DNA from: Magnetococcales bacterium
Lineage (GTDB): Bacteria; Pseudomonadota; Magnetococcia; Magnetococcales; JADFYX01
Direction of reading: 5' to 3'
Length of the DNA: 5,243 bases
NCBI GenBank assembly: GCA_015232795.1
Contig: JADFYX010000184.1
Location: 1-5,243, forward strand
Made by a program: the position numbers and the translations under genes. Each line of letters starts with the position of its first letter. Positions within the stretch are counted from its first letter, which is position 1. Below, piece after piece: positions 1 through 5,243 of this stretch. The notes below the pieces were generated by a model. The model was not told where the DNA came from, made no database searches, and saw nothing but the letters and a program-made list of their open reading frames with translations.

Positions 1-1
1 G

Positions 2-361
2 ATTAAGTTTGCCTTTGACGGTATCATTAGTTTTTCATACAAACCTTTGCGATTTTTTGGCCTGTTTGGCCTGATAGTCGCCGTAAGTGGTTTTTTAGGC
101 ATAGCCCTATTTATTGTCTCAAAAATATTCACCATAAGTATAACCCCATATACTTTTGGTCAAATTCCCGGCTTTTTTCCTATAATTTCCGCAATTGTCT
201 TTCTAGGTGGGGTGCAGTTAATAGGGTTGGGACTGTTTGGCGAGTATATTGGCAGAATTTATGACGAGGTAAAAAAACGCCCACCTTATATTGTTGGCAA
301 GACTATCGGTTTGGGAAATGATAGGGAGGAGGAGAGCCGGTCTCCAACTCAAAAGGAGTAA
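2..361 (+). CDS. GT2 polyprenyl-phosphate glycosyltransferase (GtrB/DPM1-like), C-terminal part
   Basis: This is the 3' end of a gene that enters from the left edge. The reading frame is open from base 2, and 119 residues plus the stop are visible. It starts in KFAFDGIISFS-KPLRF, the conserved join between the cytoplasmic GT2 catalytic domain and the membrane anchor. Two hydrophobic segments follow (about residues 19-42 and 60-82), then the family's tail signature GEYIGRIYDEVKKRPPYIV (about 80-98) and a short charged tail. GtrB/YfdH, ArnC and dolichyl-phosphate mannose synthase relatives share this architecture. They transfer a sugar from a nucleotide donor to undecaprenyl phosphate at the inner membrane. 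The catalytic DxD region is outside the window, so the sugar cannot be told. A TTG at 47 could open a shorter frame, but it lies inside the conserved region and is not a real start. The gene converges on the kinase gene, with 15 bases between the two. Confidence 0.88.
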   Translation: MKFAFDGIISFSYKPLRFFGLFGLIVAVSGFLGIALFIVSKIFTISITPYTFGQIPGFFPIISAIVFLGGVQLIGLGLFGEYIGRIYDEVKKRPPYIVGKTIGLGNDREEESRSPTQKE

Positions 362-379
362 AAACAGGTTATGTTTTTA
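359..379. terminator. Perfect A/T-rich hairpin over both convergent stop codons
   Basis: TAAAAACA (359-366) and TGTTTTTA (372-379) are perfect reverse complements around the 5-base loop GGTTA. The left arm begins with the TAA stop of the GT2 gene and the right arm ends with the TAA stop of the kinase gene on the other strand. Each transcript would therefore end in a short stem with a U-rich 3' arm, so it could act as a small bidirectional terminator. The stem has only one G-C pair and would be weak, so termination is inference; the inverted repeat itself is directly visible. Confidence 0.4.
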
Positions 380-1198
380 ATTTATCGCTGCATCCAAACT
401 AACCTTAAACTCTTTTGCACTCTGAAATCTCTCTGAAGGTCGTTTAGCCAGTGCTTTTAATATGATGGTATCAAGAGCTTTTGGGATTTTTGTATTTATG
501 GATGATGGTTTGTCTGGCTCTTTGGTGAGAATTTGTTTAATTATGCTTTTTTGCTCTTCTCCCCTAAAAGGTTTTTGCTCGCATAGCAACTCATAGAGTA
601 TAACCCCCGCAGAGAATAGGTCGGTATGGAGACTGTTTTGTGAGGAGATAATCTGCTCTGGTGCCATATAGGCAGGTGTACCTTGAACATGCTCTATTTG
701 AGATTTGCTTTTCCCAATTGGATAGGAAATACCAAAGTCGATAATTTTGATCAGACCGTCGGTAAAAAGAAAAATATTTTCCGGCTTAATATCCCGATGA
801 GTTATGCCATTTTTGTGAATATGCTCAAGGGCACTCAAAAGCTGTTTTAAAATATCCACCCCTTCTTGTATTGAAAAGTGATGTTTATCCTCTATCCAAC
901 TTTTAAGTGTCTTACCAGCCAGATGTTCCATAACAATTAGTGCCATGCTATCGTTATTTACAAGCTCGATATATTTCACAATATTGGGATGATGCAGGTC
1001 AATTGTGGTTTTAAACTCCCAAATCAATTTGGCTACCAACTGTTTTTTGGCTGGGCTGTTTAGCTTCTTAAGGCTAATGGTTTTAATAGTGACAAACCTT
1101 TCAAATTTAGGGTCATAAGCTTTGTAGAGAGTGATATCTGACCCCTCGGCAATAATAGCTTCAATAATATAACGGCCTAAATGTTGGGGGTGTGACAT
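377..1198 (-). CDS. Minimal cytosolic Ser/Thr protein kinase (Hanks type) with degenerate glycine loop
   Basis: The protein is a single eukaryotic-type kinase domain of 273 residues with no membrane segment, PASTA or other sensor domain, so it is probably cytosolic. Numbered from the ATG at 1198, the catalytic set is present: Lys39 in VTIK, Glu61 in helix C, HRDIKPEN with Asp136 and Asn141, DFG with Asp154, GTPAYMAPE at about 173-181, Asp193 of helix F and Arg257 near the end. It should transfer phosphate from ATP to Ser or Thr. The nucleotide loop (about 16-25, IAEGSDITLY) keeps only one of the three usual glycines. The frame can also begin at a TTG at 1213, overlapping the upstream gene by 11 bases. 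I prefer the ATG, which leaves 4 bases after the upstream stop; no strong Shine-Dalgarno precedes either. The close spacing suggests co-transcription, and perhaps translational coupling, with the carbonic anhydrase gene. The substrate is unknown. Confidence 0.92.
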   Translation of the reverse strand: MSHPQHLGRYIIEAIIAEGSDITLYKAYDPKFERFVTIKTISLKKLNSPAKKQLVAKLIWEFKTTIDLHHPNIVKYIELVNNDSMALIVMEHLAGKTLKSWIEDKHHFSIQEGVDILKQLLSALEHIHKNGITHRDIKPENIFLFTDGLIKIIDFGISYPIGKSKSQIEHVQGTPAYMAPEQIISSQNSLHTDLFSAGVILYELLCEQKPFRGEEQKSIIKQILTKEPDKPSSINTKIPKALDTIILKALAKRPSERFQSAKEFKVSLDAAIN

Positions 1199-1202
1199 AG
1201 TT

Positions 1203-1760
1203 TTATATACCAATGCTTTGGGGTGTTAGCAGGCCCTCTTTGTATTTCTCCCCAAGGGTACAATAGCTAATAATTGTCTGGGCGGTTGCGACAATTTCAT
1301 CATCTGTGCGTGGACGAATAAATCTGGCTGGCGCACCAAGCCAAAGGGAATTTGCCTCCATAACTTTACCCGGTGTCAACATAGATCCAGCTCCTAGCAT
1401 AGCTTGTTCAGCTACTATTGCATCGTCTAGAACAATAGCCCCTATGCCTACCATGGCCCGGTTTTCAATGGTACAGGCGTGGAGAGTAACTTGGTGACCA
1501 ATTAAAACTTGATCACCAATAATTAATGGGGCTCCCTGGGGGTAATCTTTTGTGGGTCGTTTAACATGGAGAATAGAGCCGTCTTGGATATTGGTTTGGC
1601 TTCCAATTATAATTTTGTTTACATCACCCCTAATCACCACTCCAGGCCATATGGAACATTGGGGGCCAACTGTTACATCGCCAATAATAACTGCATCGGG
1701 ATGGATAAAAGCTGTGGGGTCGATTTTTGGTTGGATGTCAGCAAAGTTGTAAATTGGCAC
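1203..1760 (-). CDS. Gamma-carbonic-anhydrase-like hexapeptide-repeat protein (YrdA/PaaY/CaiE family)
   Basis: This 185-residue protein is the usual length of the family. It shows left-handed beta-helix hexapeptide repeats from about residue 12 to 130 (for example VIIGDV, LIIGDQVLIG, AMVGIGAIV), then a C-terminal helix. The three zinc-ligand histidines of gamma-class enzymes are all present: His65 in GSILHV, and His89 and His94 in IGHQVTLHAC. Arg44 and Asp46 (IRGDV) and Gln59/Asp60 (NIQDG) also match. LGAPARFIRPRTDDE is the typical family tail. Members are cytoplasmic trimers that bind a metal between subunits. Some hydrate CO2, but many YrdA-like proteins have weak or unproven activity, so the reaction is not certain. 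The start is a GTG with a well-placed AAGAG upstream. It is the first gene of a two-gene unit with the kinase and is divergent from the sulfotransferase gene. Confidence 0.92.
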   Translation of the reverse strand: MPIYNFADIQPKIDPTAFIHPDAVIIGDVTVGPQCSIWPGVVIRGDVNKIIIGSQTNIQDGSILHVKRPTKDYPQGAPLIIGDQVLIGHQVTLHACTIENRAMVGIGAIVLDDAIVAEQAMLGAGSMLTPGKVMEANSLWLGAPARFIRPRTDDEIVATAQTIISYCTLGEKYKEGLLTPQSIGI

Positions 1761-1767
1761 GATTAAG

Positions 1768-1772
1768 CTCTT
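1768..1772 (-). promoter_or_regulatory. Shine-Dalgarno supporting the GTG start at 1760
   Basis: On the minus strand the sequence reads AAGAG, then 7 bases, then GTG. This is good spacing for a ribosome binding site. It decides for the GTG as the start of the carbonic-anhydrase-like gene. Confidence 0.55.
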
Positions 1773-1782
1773 TTATGTTAGA

Positions 1783-2958
1783 ATGTTAAATTTGAGTCCG
1801 AAACTAATAAATGTTCAGGCTGGATTATCTCTAAATGTAGAGGAGAAATCTAGATTTATACCATTTATCAAAAAAGAATATACTACATCTATGAAACCTG
1901 CGGATAAAATGCTGCCACTTTTTTTAGTTGGCTCCCCTCGTTCTGGCACCACACTTCTATCGGCTATTTTAGAGGTCAAGTTTAATCTGGCTGTTCCCAT
2001 GGAGACCCATTTTGTTCCTTATTACTCCCGCCTACTATGGTTGTGGGGAAATTTGGCAATACGCAAAAACCGCGAGCGGTTAGTCGAGGAGATTTTTATT
2101 TTTCTTGATATATGGACGGCTCGCAACAATCCTGCACGCAGTATAAACGATTATTGGGGGGTGAGTCTGCTATCCCTCATGGAACAAAAAGAGGAAATTA
2201 TATCTGCTGGTGAGACATTCGGAGCGATAGCAAGCAAGATGTTTGATCTATTCGCCCACAACAGAGGATGTGACTATTGGGCCGATAATAGCTCCTTTTA
2301 TGATGTAGAACCTCTTGAAAATTGGGATGAACATTTTGCCAACATACATGTGGTACATCTTGTTCGTGACGGTCGGGATGCCACCATATCCTGGTTGAAA
2401 TCATGGTTTGCCCCCACAAATTTTTCTGACACTACAATGCGTTGGGTAGAACATGTAACAGAAAAAAAACAGTGGGGAGTTAACAACCCTGATAGATATT
2501 TAGAAATTTATTATGAGGATCTCATCGACGACCCCCAAAGTGTAATTGCAAAAATTGGCTCTTTTATCAATGCAACTCCAAACAAGGTTCCCATTGATCT
2601 GCAAAAGAGTCCTTACGGCAGGGTGTTGGGAGTAGGGGGAACCCATGACCTTTTAAAAGGTGATATCAAGAGAGGTAATAAGGGTAAATGGGCAAAAGGG
2701 ATGTCTGTGGAAGAGCAGAAATTTTTTGAATATATGGCTGGAAATACTTTGGATCTTCTTTCATATCCACGTCTCTATAAAGATTGTTCCATGTTTTTTG
2801 GATGGTATTATACCGTAAAAAGACAAATTTGTTGGTTTAAACGGCTATTTATAAAAAATTTCTATCTGCGTAAGGCAAAATCAATTTTGCCGATTATAAT
2901 ATTTGTTGCAAGACGGTTAGGATTTTCCCCGCAATTGATCATTAAACTGCTACGTTAA
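1783..2958 (+). CDS. PAPS-dependent sulfotransferase (Sulfotransfer family)
   Basis: This 391-residue protein carries the two PAPS-binding signatures of sulfotransferases. The 5'-phosphosulfate loop is FLVGSPRSGTTLL (residues 47-59). The 3'-phosphate motif is VHLVRDGRDATISWL (191-205), with the conserved Arg and Ser. Further family features are WADNSS (166-171, where relatives often read DKTP), YEDLIDDP (244-251) and GNKGKWAKGMS (298-308). It should move sulfate from PAPS onto a hydroxyl or amine of an acceptor, probably a glycan or lipid given the neighbours. The last 50 residues are basic and hydrophobic and may touch the membrane. The start is uncertain: the ATG at 1783 lacks a Shine-Dalgarno, and the domain begins only at about residue 43. 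ATGs at 1891 and 1909 are possible. It is divergent from the carbonic anhydrase gene, with 22 bases between the starts if 1783 is used. The acceptor cannot be read from the sequence. Confidence 0.9.
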   Translation: MLNLSPKLINVQAGLSLNVEEKSRFIPFIKKEYTTSMKPADKMLPLFLVGSPRSGTTLLSAILEVKFNLAVPMETHFVPYYSRLLWLWGNLAIRKNRERLVEEIFIFLDIWTARNNPARSINDYWGVSLLSLMEQKEEIISAGETFGAIASKMFDLFAHNRGCDYWADNSSFYDVEPLENWDEHFANIHVVHLVRDGRDATISWLKSWFAPTNFSDTTMRWVEHVTEKKQWGVNNPDRYLEIYYEDLIDDPQSVIAKIGSFINATPNKVPIDLQKSPYGRVLGVGGTHDLLKGDIKRGNKGKWAKGMSVEEQKFFEYMAGNTLDLLSYPRLYKDCSMFFGWYYTVKRQICWFKRLFIKNFYLRKAKSILPIIIFVARRLGFSPQLIIKLLR

Positions 2959-3005
2959 GTAAATAATATTCTAGGGTTGTAACTATTTTTAAAGCTCTAT
3001 GATTC

Positions 3006-3038
3006 TTGACTTAATGTCTATTGTAAGTGCAGTATAAC
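3006..3038 (+). promoter_or_regulatory. Possible promoter/operator upstream of the radical SAM gene
   Basis: The 126-base gap between the sulfotransferase stop and the preferred radical SAM start holds TTGACT (3006-3011) and TATAAC (3033-3038). Both are close to sigma-70 -35 and -10 hexamers, but the spacer is 21 bases, longer than the usual 16-18. A short inverted repeat, ACTTA (3009-3013) and TAAGT (3024-3028), lies between them. A long spacer with an internal dyad is seen in promoters that need an activator (for example MerR-type), but the dyad here is only 5 bases per arm and may be chance. Nothing else stands out in this gap. Confidence 0.25.
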
Positions 3039-3084
3039 AAATCGGCAGGAACGGTTGAAACTGGGTTAGGTGTCTATATTTACC

Positions 3085-4506
3085 ATGAAGATTTGTCTTA
3101 TTTTTACCCCCGCAGAACATATGGCCTTAACCGCAGATTGGGCTTTTAGGGATGATGGCGTAGGGGTGATACCACCTCTCAGTCTAATGTATGTCGCTGG
3201 GATATTAGAAAAAATAGGAGTAGAGGTAAAGATCATCGATATGATCGCCTCCCGTTTTACCTTAAATCAAGCCCTTGCCGAGATAGAACAGTTTTCCCCA
3301 GATATGTTGGGTTTTACTCTTAGTACATACAGTTTTCACCCAATTCTTAAATGGATTAAAAATTTTAAAGATAATACCGGCTTGCCAATATTAGTTGGTG
3401 GTGCCCATGTAATGCTCTATCCCATTGAGACCATGAGCCATCAGACAATTGATTATGCCATTGTCGGTGAGGCAGAAAAACCCCTACCGGAATTTATACA
3501 TGCCCTGGAGAGTGGAAAATCTCTCCACGGAATAAAATCTCTCTGCTTTAGGGATGAAGGAAAGCTGGTAGCGGACTTAACCCGGCAGACCCTAGATAAT
3601 ATTGACGAAATACCATATCCATCCCGCAATCTAATTGATAATACTAAATATCGCAATATTCTTTCACGAAACTCAAACTTTACCGCGATGATGTCAACTC
3701 GTGGTTGTCCCTATCGTTGTACATTCTGTGACCAAAAAACCCCTCCATATCGTCTGCGAACCGCAAAAAATTTTGTTGAAGAGATAAAATTTAACTATCA
3801 CACATTTGGTATTAAAGAGTTTGATGTATATGACTCCACCTTTACCGCTAACCGCAGCAGGGTTATTGAAATTTGCAATTTGCTAGCAAAAGAAAATCTG
3901 GATATTGGCTGGTCCATACGCAGTACCATTATGGCAGTTAACCATGAGGTATTAGATGCCCTGAAATTAGGTGGGTGTCATACCATTATGTATGGTGTGG
4001 AGAGCAGCAACCAAGAGATACTGGCTTTGATGAAAAAGAAGATATCCAGCGAGAGAGTTTGGGAACGCATAAACTATACTAGTAAAATTGGAATCAGGGT
4101 ACTTGGATTTTTCATGTTTGGTTATCCAGGGGAGACCCGCCAGACCATTGAAGACACCATCCGTTTATCTTTGCAACTACCCTTGGATTATGCCCAATAT
4201 ACTGTGTTGATTCCATTTCCAGATACAGAAATTTATGAGTATTATCAAAATAATAGTGATTGTGGAGACTATTGGGGTAAATACACCTTAGATCCTGCTA
4301 ATGAGATCAATATTGATCTTTTGGGTACCGAAATAAACCGTGAAGAGGCATCTAAACTTCTGGCGAAGGCGTACCATAGGTTCTATTTTCGTCCACGGAT
4401 TATCTGGGCGCGTTTTAGGCAATTAAGTTCTAAAGAAGAATTTTTACAGTTGAGCAAGGGGGCTATTGGTCTTTTAAAAAATTTTTTTAAAAACCGAAAT
4501 TTGTAA
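3085..4506 (+). CDS. B12-binding-domain radical SAM protein (BchE/class B methylase-like)
   Basis: This is a 473-residue protein counted from the ATG at 3085. The N-terminal part (about 1-140) is a Rossmann-type cobalamin-binding-like domain: MKICLIF, GVIPPLSLMYVAGILE, SPDMLGFTLST, LPILVGGAHV and DYAIVGEAEKPL are typical. The radical SAM domain (about 200-420) has the cluster motif RGCPYRCTFC with Cys208, Cys212 and Cys215 (CxxxCxxC), then MYGVES (302-307) and FMFGYPGET (343-351). Such proteins cleave S-adenosylmethionine on a 4Fe-4S cluster. Family members methylate unactivated carbons or carry out cyclisations, and many are misnamed as Mg-protoporphyrin cyclase. The His-bearing DxHxxG cobalamin motif is absent (IIDMIASR in its place), as in many members. 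A GTG at 3070 gives 5 more residues; I prefer the ATG because MKICLIF is the usual N-terminus. The AGGTG at 3068-3072 is a weak, distant ribosome site. The substrate is unknown. Confidence 0.92.
   Translation: MKICLIFTPAEHMALTADWAFRDDGVGVIPPLSLMYVAGILEKIGVEVKIIDMIASRFTLNQALAEIEQFSPDMLGFTLSTYSFHPILKWIKNFKDNTGLPILVGGAHVMLYPIETMSHQTIDYAIVGEAEKPLPEFIHALESGKSLHGIKSLCFRDEGKLVADLTRQTLDNIDEIPYPSRNLIDNTKYRNILSRNSNFTAMMSTRGCPYRCTFCDQKTPPYRLRTAKNFVEEIKFNYHTFGIKEFDVYDSTFTANRSRVIEICNLLAKENLDIGWSIRSTIMAVNHEVLDALKLGGCHTIMYGVESSNQEILALMKKKISSERVWERINYTSKIGIRVLGFFMFGYPGETRQTIEDTIRLSLQLPLDYAQYTVLIPFPDTEIYEYYQNNSDCGDYWGKYTLDPANEINIDLLGTEINREEASKLLAKAYHRFYFRPRIIWARFRQLSSKEEFLQLSKGAIGLLKNFFKNRNL
4468..4495. repeat. 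28-base near-palindrome at the 3' end of the radical SAM gene
   Basis: Pairing inward from GGT (4468-4470) and ACC (4493-4495), 12 of 14 positions are complementary, with mismatches only at 4471/4492 and 4475/4488. The centre is six A followed by seven T. It lies in coding sequence for the Leu-Leu-Lys-Asn-Phe-Phe-Lys tail, 8 bases before the stop codon. It could form a weak A/U-rich hairpin at the mRNA end. It may instead simply reflect A/T-rich Lys and Phe codons. Confidence 0.45.
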
Positions 4507-4555
4507 AAATTAACTCTATACTCTAATTCACAGATTAACTTCCCAAATCCCCAAA

Positions 4556-4593
4556 GGGTGAGATAATATCCCTCACAACCCATAAATTTTTTT
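4556..4593 (+). terminator. Candidate intrinsic terminator after the radical SAM gene
   Basis: GTGAG (4558-4562) and CTCAC (4572-4576) pair around a 9-base loop. GG (4556-4557) can pair with CC (4579-4580) past an AA bulge. A run of seven T follows at 4587-4593. The gap of 6 bases between stem and T run and the short stem make it a poor match to a strong terminator. It is the only terminator-like structure in the 115-base gap (4507-4621), which is otherwise A/T-rich without visible features. Confidence 0.35.
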
Positions 4594-4621
4594 GTGTTAC
4601 CCATCTTATTGGTAATTGAGA

Positions 4622-5243
4622 ATGATACTGCACCTGCCTTTAGAAGAAAAATCTGCATCAAAAATATCTTGGCTGTTGTTATTAGTTGTTTTCTCAGGGT
4701 TATTACTCTGGAAAGCAGATCTCATATTTCAAGTACAAGATAATCGCCACTCTCCTGTTGAACCAGACGACAATATTGGCTATATGACACAAGCAGTTAC
4801 CTGGAACTGTCGCTTGGGGCAATCGTGCCCTGGTTTTGATGATTTAAGTGAGGTGCTAGGAACCTCAACTGAGGATTCTTGGGTTAAATATTATCGTTTC
4901 AGAGAGTTTCACCGCCTGCTATATGATAACTCTCCACTCTACTCTCTATCTTTGCGCTTTTTCCGTATTATTAGCTCCACCTGGGAGGAGGCTGCCAACC
5001 GTTTAACTTTTGTGGGGATGGTTCTGTTACAGTTGGCTGTAACGTGGTTGCTGGTTGTTTTATTTGGGCCAGTTCCTGCTAGTATTGGCCTGGGGCTCTC
5101 TACCTATTTTTGGCTGAACTCTTTTATTGTTCCCTTTCCCTGGCTCTTCTCTTTAGCCTTTGGCTTAGGGGCCATTGCGACTATTTTGCAAAAAAGTAAG
5201 GGTTGGACTCTCTTCTGGATTCTCTCTACCATTGCGATGCTTT
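4622..5243 (+). CDS. Polytopic membrane protein, possible GT-C-type glycosyltransferase, N-terminal part
   Basis: An open frame runs from the ATG at 4622 off the right edge, giving 207 complete residues without a stop. A charged N-terminus (LEEKSASK) leads into membrane segment 1 (about 15-33, rich in Leu and Val). A polar stretch of about 90 residues follows (about 34-122), then at least four close hydrophobic segments (about 126-149, 150-170, 172-190, and 195 onward). The stretch begins PVEPDDNIGYMTQA, with Asp49-Asp50 soon after segment 1. GT-C glycosyltransferases that use polyprenyl-phosphate sugars often carry an acidic pair followed by a Tyr in the first external loop. Cys63 and Cys69 could form a disulfide if this loop is periplasmic. 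The GT-C call is inference from this topology; a plain membrane protein of unknown function is the alternative. The ATG is chosen because a stop lies in frame 9 bases upstream; the ribosome site is weak. It shares direction with the radical SAM gene. Confidence 0.8.
   Translation, partial: MILHLPLEEKSASKISWLLLLVVFSGLLLWKADLIFQVQDNRHSPVEPDDNIGYMTQAVTWNCRLGQSCPGFDDLSEVLGTSTEDSWVKYYRFREFHRLLYDNSPLYSLSLRFFRIISSTWEEAANRLTFVGMVLLQLAVTWLLVVLFGPVPASIGLGLSTYFWLNSFIVPFPWLFSLAFGLGAIATILQKSKGWTLFWILSTIAML

Noticed and set aside
321..345. Strong purine-rich Shine-Dalgarno-like run (GGGAGGAGGAGAG) and a small GGAGA/TCTCC hairpin
   Set aside because: It lies inside the GT2 gene's charged tail codons (Glu, Arg). 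No plus-strand gene starts after it, and the hairpin has no T run.
1306..1766. Plus-strand open frames opposite the carbonic-anhydrase-like gene
   Set aside because: They are antisense shadows of a gene with a full conserved motif set, and their translations show no family features.
1761..1860. Possible minus-strand promoter for the carbonic anhydrase/kinase unit (TTTATT, 17 bases, TAACAT)
   Set aside because: Only about half of the -35 consensus positions match and the region is A/T-rich, so such matches are expected by chance.
3506..3527. 7-base inverted repeat TGGAGAG/CTCTCCA with an 8-base loop
   Set aside because: It sits in the middle of the radical SAM coding region with no T run, and is likely a chance product of codon choice.
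4383..4661. A 92-codon open frame on the minus strand across the radical SAM 3' end and the following gap
   Set aside because: Most of it is antisense to well-supported coding sequence, and it shows no recognisable domain and no convincing ribosome site. It also overlaps the start of the membrane protein gene.
1..5243. Search by eye for CRISPR repeats, tRNA or rRNA genes, transposase genes and attachment sites
   Set aside because: No regularly spaced repeats, no clover-leaf or rRNA-like stretch, and no transposase or integrase motif was seen on either strand.

Overview
The window suggests a Gram-negative bacterium, most likely a gammaproteobacterium-like member of the Pseudomonadota. The base composition is AT-leaning (about 40% G+C by eye). 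The carbonic-anhydrase-like protein resembles the proteobacterial YrdA group, and the GT2 tail closely resembles the GtrB/YfdH type. This taxonomic placement is inference only; no rRNA or tRNA gene is present.

Layout: (1) 2-361, plus strand: the 3' end of a membrane-anchored GT2 polyprenyl-phosphate glycosyltransferase whose catalytic domain lies off the left edge. (2) 377-1760, minus strand: a two-gene unit, first a gamma-carbonic-anhydrase/YrdA-type hexapeptide-repeat protein (GTG start), then a minimal Ser/Thr protein kinase. The kinase converges on the GT2 gene, and an A/T-rich hairpin covers both stop codons. (3) 1783-2958, plus strand: a PAPS-type sulfotransferase, divergent from the carbonic anhydrase gene. 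(4) 3085-4506, plus strand: a radical SAM protein with an N-terminal cobalamin-binding-like domain. (5) 4622-5243, plus strand: the 5' part of a polytopic membrane protein with an Asp-Asp motif after the first membrane segment, which looks like a GT-C-type glycosyltransferase and runs off the right edge.

The plus-strand genes fit a cell-surface glycan or lipid modification locus. The GT2 enzyme would make a polyprenyl-phosphate-sugar donor, a GT-C-like enzyme could use such a donor on the periplasmic side, the sulfotransferase would add sulfate, and the radical SAM/B12 protein would carry out a methylation or another radical modification. The kinase/carbonic anhydrase pair on the opposite strand looks like a separate housekeeping or regulatory unit. 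The joint pathway is inference from neighbourhood. No CRISPR array, insertion sequence, RNA gene or clear mobile element was seen.
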